From Aurifilum marmelostoma (lineage: Eukaryota; Ascomycota; Sordariomycetes; Diaporthales; Cryphonectriaceae): a stretch of 64,000 nucleotides of DNA. Below the pieces are notes generated by a model that searched no databases, had not been told where the DNA came from, and was given only the letters and a program-made list of their open reading frames with translations. Shown here piece after piece: positions 12,527 through 21,976 of this stretch; positions within the stretch are counted from its first letter, which is position 1, and each line of letters starts with the position of its first letter. The translations under genes were made by a program, and so were the position numbers. Where the stretch lies: the NCBI GenBank assembly GCA_027559495.1, contig JAMXSV010000003.1, positions 682,001 to 746,000 on the forward strand. The letters are read 5' to 3'.

Positions 12527-13357
12527 CTTGGTATGATAACATCAGGAAGCCAAGAGGGAACATCTGGCGCCTGATCCTCTGCGGCGGACGACGCTGTGCT
12601 GAGTGCGGCCAGAAGCGGCGCGGTCCAGCAGGGGAGACACGGCTCAACACATAATCGGCTCGCGTCTCCTCCTCAATACCTGGCTGGAGAAGTAGAAATT
12701 CTGAAGACCAAAAGACGACGCCACACGGCCAGTGAAAGCGGCGTAGAGGAAATGATCAAGAGTAGAAGCCCACTATTTGTCTTGGTGAGGGGTGGAAAGC
12801 TTGATACTTATGTATGGGAAGGATGCCCTTTCACACAAGTTGACGCGCCCCGGGGCGATCAACAACCCTGTACGATAGTGTCGTACTGAAAGGCGCCTTT
12901 CAGCGCCAACCTAACAGGGGTTCATAACCCCAACCCTGATGACCTCAATCTAGTGAAGTTTTTGGCTTTTCAACTCGAGTAATTCAGATTGCGGCTTGCG
13001 CTCAGTCACTCTGGGACCCGGTTAGGTGACCTCAGAGTTCTATAATGTTTCGAGGTCTATGAGAAGTTGTATCTGAGGGATCTCAGGAGTTGGGAAAGCT
13101 TGTCAAGCTGAGGTGAGAGGTTCTCCCTAAGAGTCAATTCTCTGCAATGTGCGACTTCAGAGTCTGCATAGTGTGAGGCCATGCATGTCTCCTACTTGGG
13201 AAAGAGAACGGGCTTGCTTTTCTGTTCTTCGTCTCTTTTTTTTTTTTTTTTTTTTTTTTTCTTTTTCTTTAATGGGTTGAGCGTTCAAAATGATCAAGAT
13301 GTGATTATGTGATCATTTTCGGAACTTGGGGGGCTAACTTCATGGCAGAAGACTCAG
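12527..13357. promoter_or_regulatory. divergent promoter, JmjC gene / COQ2
   Basis: 831 bases separate the two start codons. The region contains no supported gene. It holds a T25 run at 13236-13260 followed by CTTTTTCTTT, a possible nucleosome-poor element on the COQ2 side. Confidence 0.5.
13236..13260. repeat. T25 homopolymer
   Basis: Uninterrupted T25 about 100 bases upstream of COQ2. Confidence 0.95.
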
Positions 13358-14635
13358 ATGAGGGCCTCACGAGCAGCGATGACTGCGCTCGCCGGCCGAG
13401 GTGCATTGCGAGCGACAACATCAGCCTGTCTCTTCTCACCAGGGACTACACCACTCATAAGCCTAACGAGATGCTACAGTCTACATGCAAAAACGTCGAG
13501 ACCGTGTTCTCACGTTGAGAGACATGTCCACCATGCTATCAGGAACCGCCATGCATGGAGAGCCTGCATCTCATCCACTACAGCAAGACCAACACCCTCT
13601 TCAGCTGCAAACACATCCACAAGCCTCGAGGACCAGCGCCAAACACCAGCACCAGCCCCATACGAACCACCCAGTACCGGCCTCCTCGCATATCTACCAC
13701 GCACCTGGGTCCCCTACGCCGAGCTCGTCCGCCTCGACAAGCCCACGGGCACCTACTACCTCTTCCTCCCGTGCCTCTTCTCCACGCTCCTCGCAGCGCC
13801 GCTCGCCAACCCAGCCACGCCGTCCCTCACCGTCCTCGGCACCTCGATGCTCTTCTTCGCCGGCGCCCTCATCATGCGCGGCGCAGGCTGCACGATCAAC
13901 GACCTCTGGGACCGCAACCTCGACCCGCACGTGAGCCGGACCCGCCTGCGCCCCATCGCGCGCGGCGCCGTCACGCCGCGCCAGGCCCTCGTCTTCACCG
14001 GCGCGCAGCTCCTCGCCGGCCTGGCCGTGCTCCTGCAGTTCCCCGCCGAGTGCTTCTTCTACGCCACCCCGAGCCTCCTCTTCGTGGCGTCGTACCCGCT
14101 CGCCAAGCGCGTCACGTACTACCCGCAGTTCGTGCTCGGGCTCACCTTCTCCTGGGGCGCCATGCTGGGGTTTCCGGCGCTGGGTGTCGACCTGCTGTCC
14201 AGCGTGCCGGCGCTGACGGCCGCGGCGTGTCTGTACGGGTCGAATGTGGCGTGGACGGTGCTGTATGATTTCATCTACGCGCACATGGACGCGCGTGACG
14301 ACGTCAAGGCCGGCATCAAGAGCATCGCGCTCGCCCATGACCAGTCCAAGCGGTTGCTGGTGGGACTGGCGGCCGTGCAGGTGGGGTTCCTGACCGCTGC
14401 CGGGGTTGCGGCCGGTGCTGGGCCGGCCTTCTTTGTGGGCAGCTGCGGAGGGGCTGTCGTCACCCTGGGGTACATGATCAAGAAGGTCAACCTGCAGAGT
14501 GTCAAGGACTGCTGGTGGTGGTTTGTCAACGGGTGCTGGCTGACGGGCGGTGTCATTAGTGCTGGACTGGCGGCGGACTATGCCCTGAAGGATACCAAGG
14601 AGCAGGCAGAGGAAGCGAAGATCGATGAAAAGTAG
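13358..14635 (+). CDS. COQ2: 4-hydroxybenzoate polyprenyltransferase
   Basis: Attaches the polyprenyl tail to 4-hydroxybenzoate in ubiquinone synthesis, in the mitochondrial inner membrane. An uninterrupted frame gives 425 aa. The first 90 residues are basic, Ser/Thr-rich and unlike the rest, fitting a presequence. The UbiA domain starts near residue 118 (VPYAELVRLDKPTG). The two Asp-rich prenyl-diphosphate sites are visible: NDLWDRNLD at 181-189 and YDFIYAHMDARDD at about 303-315. Hydrophobic segments between and after them fit eight to nine membrane helices. Length is usual for fungal Coq2. A second in-frame ATG at 13379 has a purine at -3 and may be the true start; both lie before the presequence. 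Confidence 0.95.
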   Translation: MRASRAAMTALAGRGALRATTSACLFSPGTTPLISLTRCYSLHAKTSRPCSHVERHVHHAIRNRHAWRACISSTTARPTPSSAANTSTSLEDQRQTPAPAPYEPPSTGLLAYLPRTWVPYAELVRLDKPTGTYYLFLPCLFSTLLAAPLANPATPSLTVLGTSMLFFAGALIMRGAGCTINDLWDRNLDPHVSRTRLRPIARGAVTPRQALVFTGAQLLAGLAVLLQFPAECFFYATPSLLFVASYPLAKRVTYYPQFVLGLTFSWGAMLGFPALGVDLLSSVPALTAAACLYGSNVAWTVLYDFIYAHMDARDDVKAGIKSIALAHDQSKRLLVGLAAVQVGFLTAAGVAAGAGPAFFVGSCGGAVVTLGYMIKKVNLQSVKDCWWWFVNGCWLTGGVISAGLAADYALKDTKEQAEEAKIDEK

Positions 14636-15029
14636 TCGTCTTACACCACCAAATGTACCATCACCTAATAACCATTCATCATCAACAAAGACTGCATGTG
14701 ACAGAATCGCATTTTTGACGGATCGATCCTGCACCATTCATTCTGCTCCTCCCTCGGCGCAGTTGCGCCCGTGCTTCCAAGGCCTCCAGAGCTGGTATGT
14801 GTCTGAACGTTCCTTGATCTGTGCTTCATGGCGCAATGATCTGTTTATTCGTCGATCATGGCTACCGAGTAGAAATCAGAACCCCCATGCCTGATTCGTG
14901 TAGAAGATGCCGATGAGAGAGCAAGCACTGATTTGACGCCGAAAAACCCCAGAGCATCCCTTTGCTGTCTTTTTGTTCTCCCCTTCCTCCGCCAGTCCTT
15001 GATCTTCCCCGGAGCAGCAGCAACACCGT
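14636..15029. other. convergent 3' space COQ2/RPS23
   Basis: Short region holding both 3' UTRs. No gene was seen. Confidence 0.5.
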
Positions 15030-15617
15030 CTAAGAGCGGGGCTTCTCCTTCTTCTCCTTCCACAGAGCCAGCAGACCGACACCGGAAACCTTGACGACCT
15101 TGAATCGCACACCGGGAATATCACCCTTGGCCTTGCCCTTGCGACCGAAACCAGCCAGGAGGACCTCGTCGTTCTCGTCCACGAAGTTCAGGCAACCGTC
15201 GTTGGGGACTAGATAAGATGAAGCACAATTATGTCAGCCAATGTGTCCCAATCTCGTTTCAAGTCTACTCTCTCTCTCTTCCCGTCCAGATCTTCAAGTA
15301 CTTCTTCATCTCATATGTTTGACGCCAAAGAAGGAGGGTGGTGATGGGTGTCTCGTACCGAAAGCAGTGACCTTCTTGCCGTTCTTGATCAACTGGACAC
15401 GGACGCACTTCCGGATAGCGGAGTTGGGCTGCTTGGCCTCGACACCGACCTTCTCGAGGACGATGCCCTTGGCGTGGGAGGAACCTCCGAAGGGCGAGGA
15501 CTTGAAGGCGGTGCCCAGGGCACGCTTCTTGTAACCGTTATCGGCCCATCGCTGCTCGCGGCGGTTGTTGCGCAGCTTGCGCGCGGCGTTAAGTCCTCTA
15601 GGCTTGCCCTTTCCCAT
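15030..15617 (-). CDS. RPS23: 40S ribosomal protein S23 (uS12)
   Basis: Part of the small-subunit decoding centre; needed for translational accuracy. Exons 15617-15359 and 15208-15030 give 145 aa, the exact length of eukaryotic S23. The protein starts [16 protein letters not shown] and ends [14 protein letters not shown], nearly identical to yeast. The decoding-site loop [10 protein letters not shown] is intact, as is the universally conserved VPNDGCLN segment, whose Val codon is split by the intron (GTACGA...CTAG). An additional intron is predicted in the 5' UTR. Strong conservation makes this one of the safest calls in the window. Confidence 0.98.
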
Positions 15618-15626
15618 TTTGACTTG

Positions 15627-15890
15627 CTACAGATATATGATTAGTCTCGTTGCGTCTCGTCTGGGCTGTGTTGAGATGGAAATTGTGGGAAGTTCGTGAT
15701 CTGGGTTTTGTCGTGAGGGTGGTGCTGTGGTGGGTCGATTGACGAAAAACGTGCGAGCTTTTTGCTCGGTCGATAACTTGTCGTCTGTCGGCAGCACGAG
15801 GCAGAGAATCGATCGAATTCGTTCGTGTATCGTGGGATTGATCGTGAGGGCTTTGATGGGGGGAAGGAGGAGAGGGCACCGTGTACTCAC
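15627..15890 (-). other. RPS23: predicted 5'UTR intron of RPS23
   Basis: On the minus strand a GTGAGT donor at 15890 and a CTAAT branch followed by TGTAG at 15627 bracket 264 nt that end nine bases before the RPS23 ATG. A leader intron is common in fungal ribosomal protein genes. Confidence 0.6.
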
Positions 15891-17172
15891 CGATTATGAC
15901 TTGATCGCTGAATGAAGGTTGATGTGGGGTGGAGAGAATGGTGGTCGTCGAGGAAATCGCAAGAAATTCTCTACGGCGAGCAGATTCGACCAGGCGGGTT
16001 TGCCCTCGGCGCTAGCGTTGTGTGGGAAGAGTTGGCTTGGTCCGTGCATCTCAGGTCCCGTGACCTTGCTGACTAAATTTGATCGAAGTTCCAGTTAGGC
16101 ATTTGCAACCACAACTTCCTGACACTTGCAATGTGACGGGCGCCCCTTGCAGAATGGTAGGTGACACTTGATTGCAACTGAGCACTGATACGTTCCAAAT
16201 CTTCAAGATTTCCATCGACACTCCAGGCTCTGAATATACTCATGGCGCCGAGACATCTCTGCTGCAAATAATCTGCTGTCTTCGACCTGTTCGGCTGCTT
16301 CTTGAGATGGATTGCTGGTGGAAAAGCGGGTCTGACTTGACCCTAACCCTCGCAGCGCATCGCTGAGTTCTCATCTGCGAACCTCACCTGTCAATACCTC
16401 TCTATCGTTGCTCGGATTTCATGTCCGTACTGTGTCCGCTTTTGTCATACTCACTGGGTTCTCTGATCGACTCACATTGTGACACGATGGCACTCGGAGG
16501 CTGCTTCTAATCATGGCAAAATGCATACACCCGTTTCAAGGAATTGAGCTCACCTATTAAGTATCACACATCAGAACATGAATTCTTCCTACAACATGCT
16601 GTATAGACTTTATTTTTCTTTCTTTTCAAAAACGCTATCTGTTGCTACAATGTGAGCAATCAAGTCGAAATACTTGGTCACTTACTCCTTCTCCTCACAG
16701 CAGGAGTGACCTTCTGACTTCTATGCCTAGTCGCTGCACGGGGCACCCCCTTTTCCCCTGTTCCCTGTCGGAGAACCCCAATGTGACTTCCTTTCAACGT
16801 TACCAACGTCACCGTGCGTGCGTACCTGCCAAAGTAGCCTCACACCCAAAAACGACAAACCTCCTCAACATTGTCTACAAAAATTTCGTGGTATTAGAAG
16901 CCATTTCAGCGTGGACACAGCCAGCGTATTGTCTCACAGTCAGAGGGTCCAGTATATATGGTCGATAACGCAGAAATTACACCCTAATTTTACCAGCCTT
17001 GTTACCGTATCAGTACCCCAGCCCAGCGAGGTCGATTGTCCGCCTTGGGAAGGTCACCGCGGGAAGCAGACTGGAGCGGGACGCGCAACGCTCTGCTGAA
17101 GACGGCAAGGAGACAGTACCAGCTCATCTCATTCGCTCATTACGTGGCCAGGCAATAGCGTGATGAGGTAAG
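15891..17172. other. intergenic, divergent RPS23 / 17173 gene
   Basis: Holds the RPS23 promoter at the left. No further gene was supported; the frames are short. A CCCTAACCCT stretch near 16341 is too short to call telomeric. Confidence 0.5.
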
Positions 17173-18231
17173 ATGTCTCAATCACACCAGCACCAGCAGA
17201 CGCAGCAGCAGACCTCGCAGGCTGCAAGACCCAGGCCGCAGAGGAATCCGCCCCCTGCTCTATTCCTACATCCCTCACCCGCAGCCTCGCATGTCTCGTT
17301 AATATCCACGGCCGTTGCTGGTCAGGGGCCAGTCAGCACGGGTGTGTCGTCCTCATCTCAGGGCCAGGGACAAGGTCAAGGTCAGCTACACGCACGAACT
17401 TCATCCGCCCTGCTCGCGACCGACCCTCTAGCCGCAGCGCTCTCGAAACCAATGGATCGTGGAACAGCAGCAGGTGGTGCAGGTGCAGGACTTGCATCAC
17501 GCACGGCGACAACGACGACCACCGCAACGACGGGGTTATCGGCAGCAGGCACCGCCCCGGCCCCGCGCAGGGGCACCCTGCCACCGCTACAGACGGGGGT
17601 CCCAGCCTCGTACACGCGTCGTGAGTCGACGCGCGCGACGGATAGGACCGATGCGCTGTGGGCCGAGATGCAGGCGACGCTCGAGGAGGTCGAGCTCTCG
17701 GCCAGCGGTGGCACGCGCGTCTTCGGGCCGGACCACGACCGGAAGCTTGCCGAGCTGCGCGCCGCTCAGATCGAGCTCGCACAGGCCTGGGCGCGATCCG
17801 AGGCCGACGAGGCCATCGAGACTGCGTCCTCTGCCGCTGCCGCTGCTGCCGCTGCCACCTCGGCGTCCACGGGAGTCGCTGGGGCCGGGGAGCTCAGGAC
17901 AGACGGCACAGGGGCTACGGCTGACGGCGGTGGCGTGAGGAGTGCTGGTGCCGGCGCGGCGAGCACAAGGCCTGGCAGCGCGGGTACTGGTGCGGAGAGA
18001 CTCGGACGGAAGCTGGATGAGGAGACGGAGAGCGATATAAGGCGTGCGAGAGAGAGGAGGAAGGCCAATGATCGGTACTTTCAGCGCGTCAACCAGGGCG
18101 TGCTGGATGTCGTTGCCAAGCTGGAGGGTGTTGCTATTGCGATGAGGGCCGTGGAGCAGGAGTCCAAGGATGTCTGGGGGGATGAGAGCGTGCCGTCCAG
18201 TGCGAGGCCCCCAGCAGATCCGGTCCAATGA
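17173..18231 (+). CDS. unrecognised low-complexity / coiled-coil protein
   Basis: A single exon encodes 352 aa. The first 145 residues are Gln-, Pro-, Ser- and Ala-rich and probably disordered. Two conserved-looking helical blocks follow: about 158-212 (TDALWAEMQATLEEVEL, then FGPDHDRKLAELRAAQIELA) and about 280-345 (RRARERRKANDRYFQRVNQG, then VLDVVAKLEGVAIAMRAVEQ). Between them is an Ala/Gly/Thr-rich spacer. This layout of two heptad-like helices resembles small fungal trafficking or complex subunits (BLOC-1-like or DUF5315-like), but I do not recognise a family with confidence. There is no signal peptide or membrane segment. Confidence 0.7.
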   Translation: MSQSHQHQQTQQQTSQAARPRPQRNPPPALFLHPSPAASHVSLISTAVAGQGPVSTGVSSSSQGQGQGQGQLHARTSSALLATDPLAAALSKPMDRGTAAGGAGAGLASRTATTTTTATTGLSAAGTAPAPRRGTLPPLQTGVPASYTRRESTRATDRTDALWAEMQATLEEVELSASGGTRVFGPDHDRKLAELRAAQIELAQAWARSEADEAIETASSAAAAAAAATSASTGVAGAGELRTDGTGATADGGGVRSAGAGAASTRPGSAGTGAERLGRKLDEETESDIRRARERRKANDRYFQRVNQGVLDVVAKLEGVAIAMRAVEQESKDVWGDESVPSSARPPADPVQ

Positions 18232-19271
18232 GTTGGGCGGCACCCAGACCAACAGGACGAACCAGGAGAGATGCTCAGTTCCAGAATGCCGAAACCACGA
18301 GTGTTCATTTAAGCAGCGTTGTGTTTTCGGACCGACTGGACCATATGCCTCAACACACGACAAGGATATATCCAAAGCCTACCCCCTTCAGCGGATAGAG
18401 GGATCAGACCTGGGCTCGGGCCCACTCCTCCACCACAAATATTACAGACTCAGCGGGGCAGGGAGCACTTTTGCACGAGTCGAGGAGGTCTCTGTTCCCA
18501 ATGTCTGGATCACTGGGTTCCCTGCAGGAAGCCGTTATGGGAAGGTCGTTAGGCACAGCATGAGTCTCTCCGGCGCGCTGCGCTTGGACCAGGTTGTTCA
18601 CCGACCAGACCGAGGCAGCTCAGGATCCGCTATTATGACCAAGCACTCGATACTAGCACATACATTCACACCGGTGCCATCTAGCCTGAGCTCCCTTTAC
18701 CAGGCTTTTGGGACGATGAACAACGTCAGCCGAAAAGGCCCAGCGACACGGGAACTCTTCCGAGAGATCATTAAACACTGCAGATAGGATCACTGCCTTG
18801 GCTCCCTTCCACTAATGTGATTAGAGAAATCCTCTGCGGGAAGTCAAGGGCTGCTGTGCCACAAGTCATACCTCCGACATGTCCCCACCAGCATACAGAA
18901 TTCACTGAATATGGAGTGGTGGTTGATGCTCGCATGGGTGGGACGTCGTATTGATGGCTTATAAATACAGCCTCGGAACCAAGTGACCTGTGCAGATCAC
19001 CAAGCACAGACCAACATACACAACAACTTGTAACGATGAAGTGAGTCAGTTGGGAAGGAAGAGCGGCGGGGCATCACCATGCGACTATTCGGCGCCCACC
19101 CCCCGAGACCAGTGTACATAGTATATATAGGAGATCAAAATGGCTTCTGGTTGGTGTTAGCAGCCACTTGAACTTGCAGGTCATTGTGTGCCAACTTGCA
19201 TGAACGGGATTGCCTTCAACGACAGACAAGGACAGATCAACAGATATACCACTCAACAATATCCACTCACC
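18232..19271. other. intergenic with two promoter-like blocks
   Basis: A TATAAATA box at 18960-18967 precedes an ATG at 19036 that runs straight into a GTGAGT donor. A second box, TATATATA at 19122-19129, lies 143 bases before the hydrolase ATG. An open frame running out of the previous gene to 18787 in another register lacks coding character. Confidence 0.5.
19122..19129 (+). promoter_or_regulatory. TATA box of hydrolase gene
   Basis: TATATATA, 143 bases upstream of the ATG at 19272, followed by a CAA/ACA-rich leader. Confidence 0.5.
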
Positions 19272-20067
19272 ATGTCTAAACAAGGCGTGTCCATCATCCT
19301 CGTCCCCGGCTCCTTCGGTACCCCTCCCCTCTGCGACCCCCTCCTCCACGCCCTCCACAGCAAGGGCTACGACGCCCAAACTGTTCCCCCTCCTCTCCGC
19401 CAACGACGGCTCCGTCCTGCCCCCTCCCACCGCAGCAGACGACGCAGCCCACATCCGCCAGGCAGTCCTCTCCATCCTCGACGACCCATCCCGCCCCCGG
19501 GACGTTGTCCTTGCCCTGCACTCCTACGCCGGCATCCCGGGCTCCACGGCCGTCCGGGGCCTGAGCCGAGCCGACCGCGCCGCACAGGGCGGCAAAACAA
19601 CCGCTGTCATCGGGGTCGCCTACATAGCCGCGCTCGTGCTTCCCCTAGGCTCGAGCCTGCGCGGGTACATGCGCGCCGTGGGCGCCATGACCGGGCCGGG
19701 CCCCGTGCGGGACGGGGTTCCGGGCGGGTACATGCCTGCGATGGAAGACGCCATGATGCCGTGGGTGTTTAGCGACGTCCAGGACGCGGGGGAGAGGGCC
19801 AGGTGGGCGGGGATGATGACGGCGCACAGCTCGGACAGCTACGACGGCGCGGTCGAGTACGAGCCCTGGCGGGACATTGCGAGCGTGCAGATCATCCCGG
19901 GCAACGATGTCATCTGCGCGACGCACGTGCAGGAGAAGATGTACGAGGACGCCCGGGCCGCTGGCGGGGTGCTGAGGAGGGTCCCTGGGGAGGGGCTCGG
20001 GCATATGTTGATGGTCACTCAGCCGGAGTGGGTTGCTGGGGAGATTGTCAAGCTGACGGAGGTGTGA
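19272..20067 (+). pseudogene. alpha/beta hydrolase with a frameshift
   Basis: Reads as a 264-aa alpha/beta hydrolase of the small EstB/salicylate-esterase-like type if one base is disregarded. The start gives MSKQGVSIILVPGSFG, then DPLLHALHSKGYDAQTV. The frame then breaks at a C5 run (19386-19390), and the rest continues one register later from PLLSANDG to the stop. The nucleophile elbow is ALHSYAG, the acid lies in PGNDVICA and the catalytic His in GLGHMLM, so a full triad is present downstream. A 43-nt intron (19318-19360) would also restore the frame, but it would delete the conserved DPLLHAL segment and is below usual intron size. This could be an inactivated gene or a homopolymer sequencing error. 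Confidence 0.7.
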
Positions 20068-20980
20068 GGACGAGTTTGTGGTGGTTGCTGGGGTTGTGTG
20101 GGATAGAATGGTGGGTATGATGGGGGTTTTAGAGTTAGTAGAGGGTGTGAGATGATTATTTAATCAACTACTCTTTTTGTTATAGAGTATATATATGAAT
20201 ATGCTTTGACATGTCATGTCATTACTGATGACACAAACCATGCTAATGTGTTCTGCATATGCATATACAAAGTTAATTACAGACGGCTTCTAGAATAATG
20301 ACTGGGCGCCACTATGAACAGAGATGCCATGTTATACATCTATAAGCAAGATAGGTGCTGTATAACCAACAGGAGACAGAGATTAAGGCCTGGTTTGTGA
20401 CATCAAGAGGGCTCGTGATGCTCTGGCACAACCGTAAAGGAAAGGATTTGATCTTTAGAAAGTATAGTTCGGGAGTCTAGGCAACGTTCATGGGTGTCTT
20501 ACAGACAACCCCATATCAACCAGAGGTGGTTCTATGGTCTCAGAGACAGCCAGATAGTGTGCTCTCTCTGCATGGAGAAATTACAATGTCTCGTGAGATA
20601 ATTCCAGGCCGTACACCTTTTTCAGGTCTTGTGTAATAAATTCGACATCTCGCACGACGACACCTGTTTTTCTCTCGATAAGTGTTGCACTCGATGTCGA
20701 TTGGCAATCTCCGAGCTTGCCGAGTAGTCTCCTCGGCCTGATGCAAAGAGCCTTGTTCATTTGGAAGACCGCTCCCGCCCCCCCCCCCCACCCCCATCCA
20801 TTCCAAGCTCCTCCTCGACGGCACCCAAGGCTACGCTCCGGCCCATCTGAGAAGGATGGGAAGAAAGGCCCAAATGCTAAGCGTTGGCCCAGCCATGCGC
20901 GCAGATTCGGCGATGGCTTCTTGCTCTCAGCAAGATATTATGGCTAAGAGTTGGCATCCTTCGAGATTGAGAGAAACGCT
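20068..20980. other. intergenic
   Basis: A-T-richer than the coding regions (notably 20160-20300). No gene was seen. A C9 run occurs near 20780. Confidence 0.5.
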
Positions 20981-21814
20981 TCACCCTCTTTGGTCTTTAG
21001 ATCCGGGCGCAGGATACGGCACTGCCCCCTCTTCCTCCTTGACTGCTCCCATCTCATCATCATCACCACCAAGGAGAATCTCATCCATCGCGTCTGTAGT
21101 CTCCCGCACCGTCTCCAGGAATACAACAAGGATCTGATCGAGTGTCATGCCGTCAAACTCGGAGATGTCAACCTCCTCGTCCTCCTCTTCAGCACCCGAC
21201 TCTTCTTCTTCTCCACCACCAGAGACGGAGCCGGAGGCGCATGCTTGCTCCCTGTCCCTGTCGCAGTAGTAGGGTTGCTGCTCTGGCGATGTTTTCAACG
21301 CATCCTGCGCTTCTCGAGAGGCAGCGCCGTCGTCATGGTTCCGTGCTCCGCCGCCTGACTGTAGTGGCGGACAGAGCTCGGGGCCATGAGAGGAGGTTGA
21401 GGAGGGAGGCGGGAACAACCTGCCCCCGGCAGGTTTCTCGGGGATGGAAGCAGAGCAGGAACAATCTCCCGAGCCGTTTGGCAGGCTGTGGAGGGCGTCG
21501 AGGCCAAAGCTCGTCGGGAACAAAGAGGCCGTATACCCTTTGCTGTGCAAGTGGACACTATTCCCATCATGACCTCCGTTCAATCTGCTGATCTGTCGAC
21601 ATTGCTCTCTGAAGGATCGACGCCGAGGGAGACAAGGGCACGGGTAGGAGGAATCTGGACGAGAGGGCGGCGGCACAGAAGCGGGCGGAGCCAGCCCGGG
21701 TTGGTAGGAGCATATCCAGGGTACCCTTAGGGTACTTGGGAGGCCGTGGATGACTGTGTTGTCGATCCTCCGGACAGTTGTATCTCCTGAGCTGGTGGAG
21801 GCTAGGAGTAGCAT
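20981..21814 (-). CDS. doubtful hypothetical protein
   Basis: An open frame extends from 21976; the ATG at 21814 (277 aa) is preferred because a TATA-like element lies about 200 nt upstream and a GTATGC donor lies in the presumed leader. No domain is recognised. The N-terminal two thirds is Ser/Pro-rich. The C terminus has an acidic run followed by a convincing amphipathic helix (MTLDQILVVFLETVRETT), which is the best argument that this is real. It may equally be a chance frame; codon use is mixed. Confidence 0.35.
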   Translation of the reverse strand: MLLLASTSSGDTTVRRIDNTVIHGLPSTLRVPWICSYQPGLAPPASVPPPSRPDSSYPCPCLPRRRSFREQCRQISRLNGGHDGNSVHLHSKGYTASLFPTSFGLDALHSLPNGSGDCSCSASIPEKPAGGRLFPPPSSTSSHGPELCPPLQSGGGARNHDDGAASREAQDALKTSPEQQPYYCDRDREQACASGSVSGGGEEEESGAEEEDEEVDISEFDGMTLDQILVVFLETVRETTDAMDEILLGGDDDEMGAVKEEEGAVPYPAPGSKDQRG

Positions 21815-21976
21815 GGTCGAGAGATGATCGGCTTGTCTCTCTCTGTTCTGTGGTGTGGTCAGTAGGGCGCGGTAATAGATGGCCAGGAAGGAGGAGTTGT
21901 TGGTGCTGGGGGAGTAACATGCATACCTTGACGGTGGGCTGTGTGAGGTGGTAGAAAGAATGAAGAGCAAGAGCAA

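Noticed and set aside
13694..14737. 347-codon minus-strand frame opposite COQ2
   Set aside because: It lies across conserved UbiA sequence and shows no domain of its own.
18170..18787. 205-codon plus-strand frame after the 17173 gene
   Set aside because: It begins inside that gene in another register, has no bias or domain, and ends before the next promoter.
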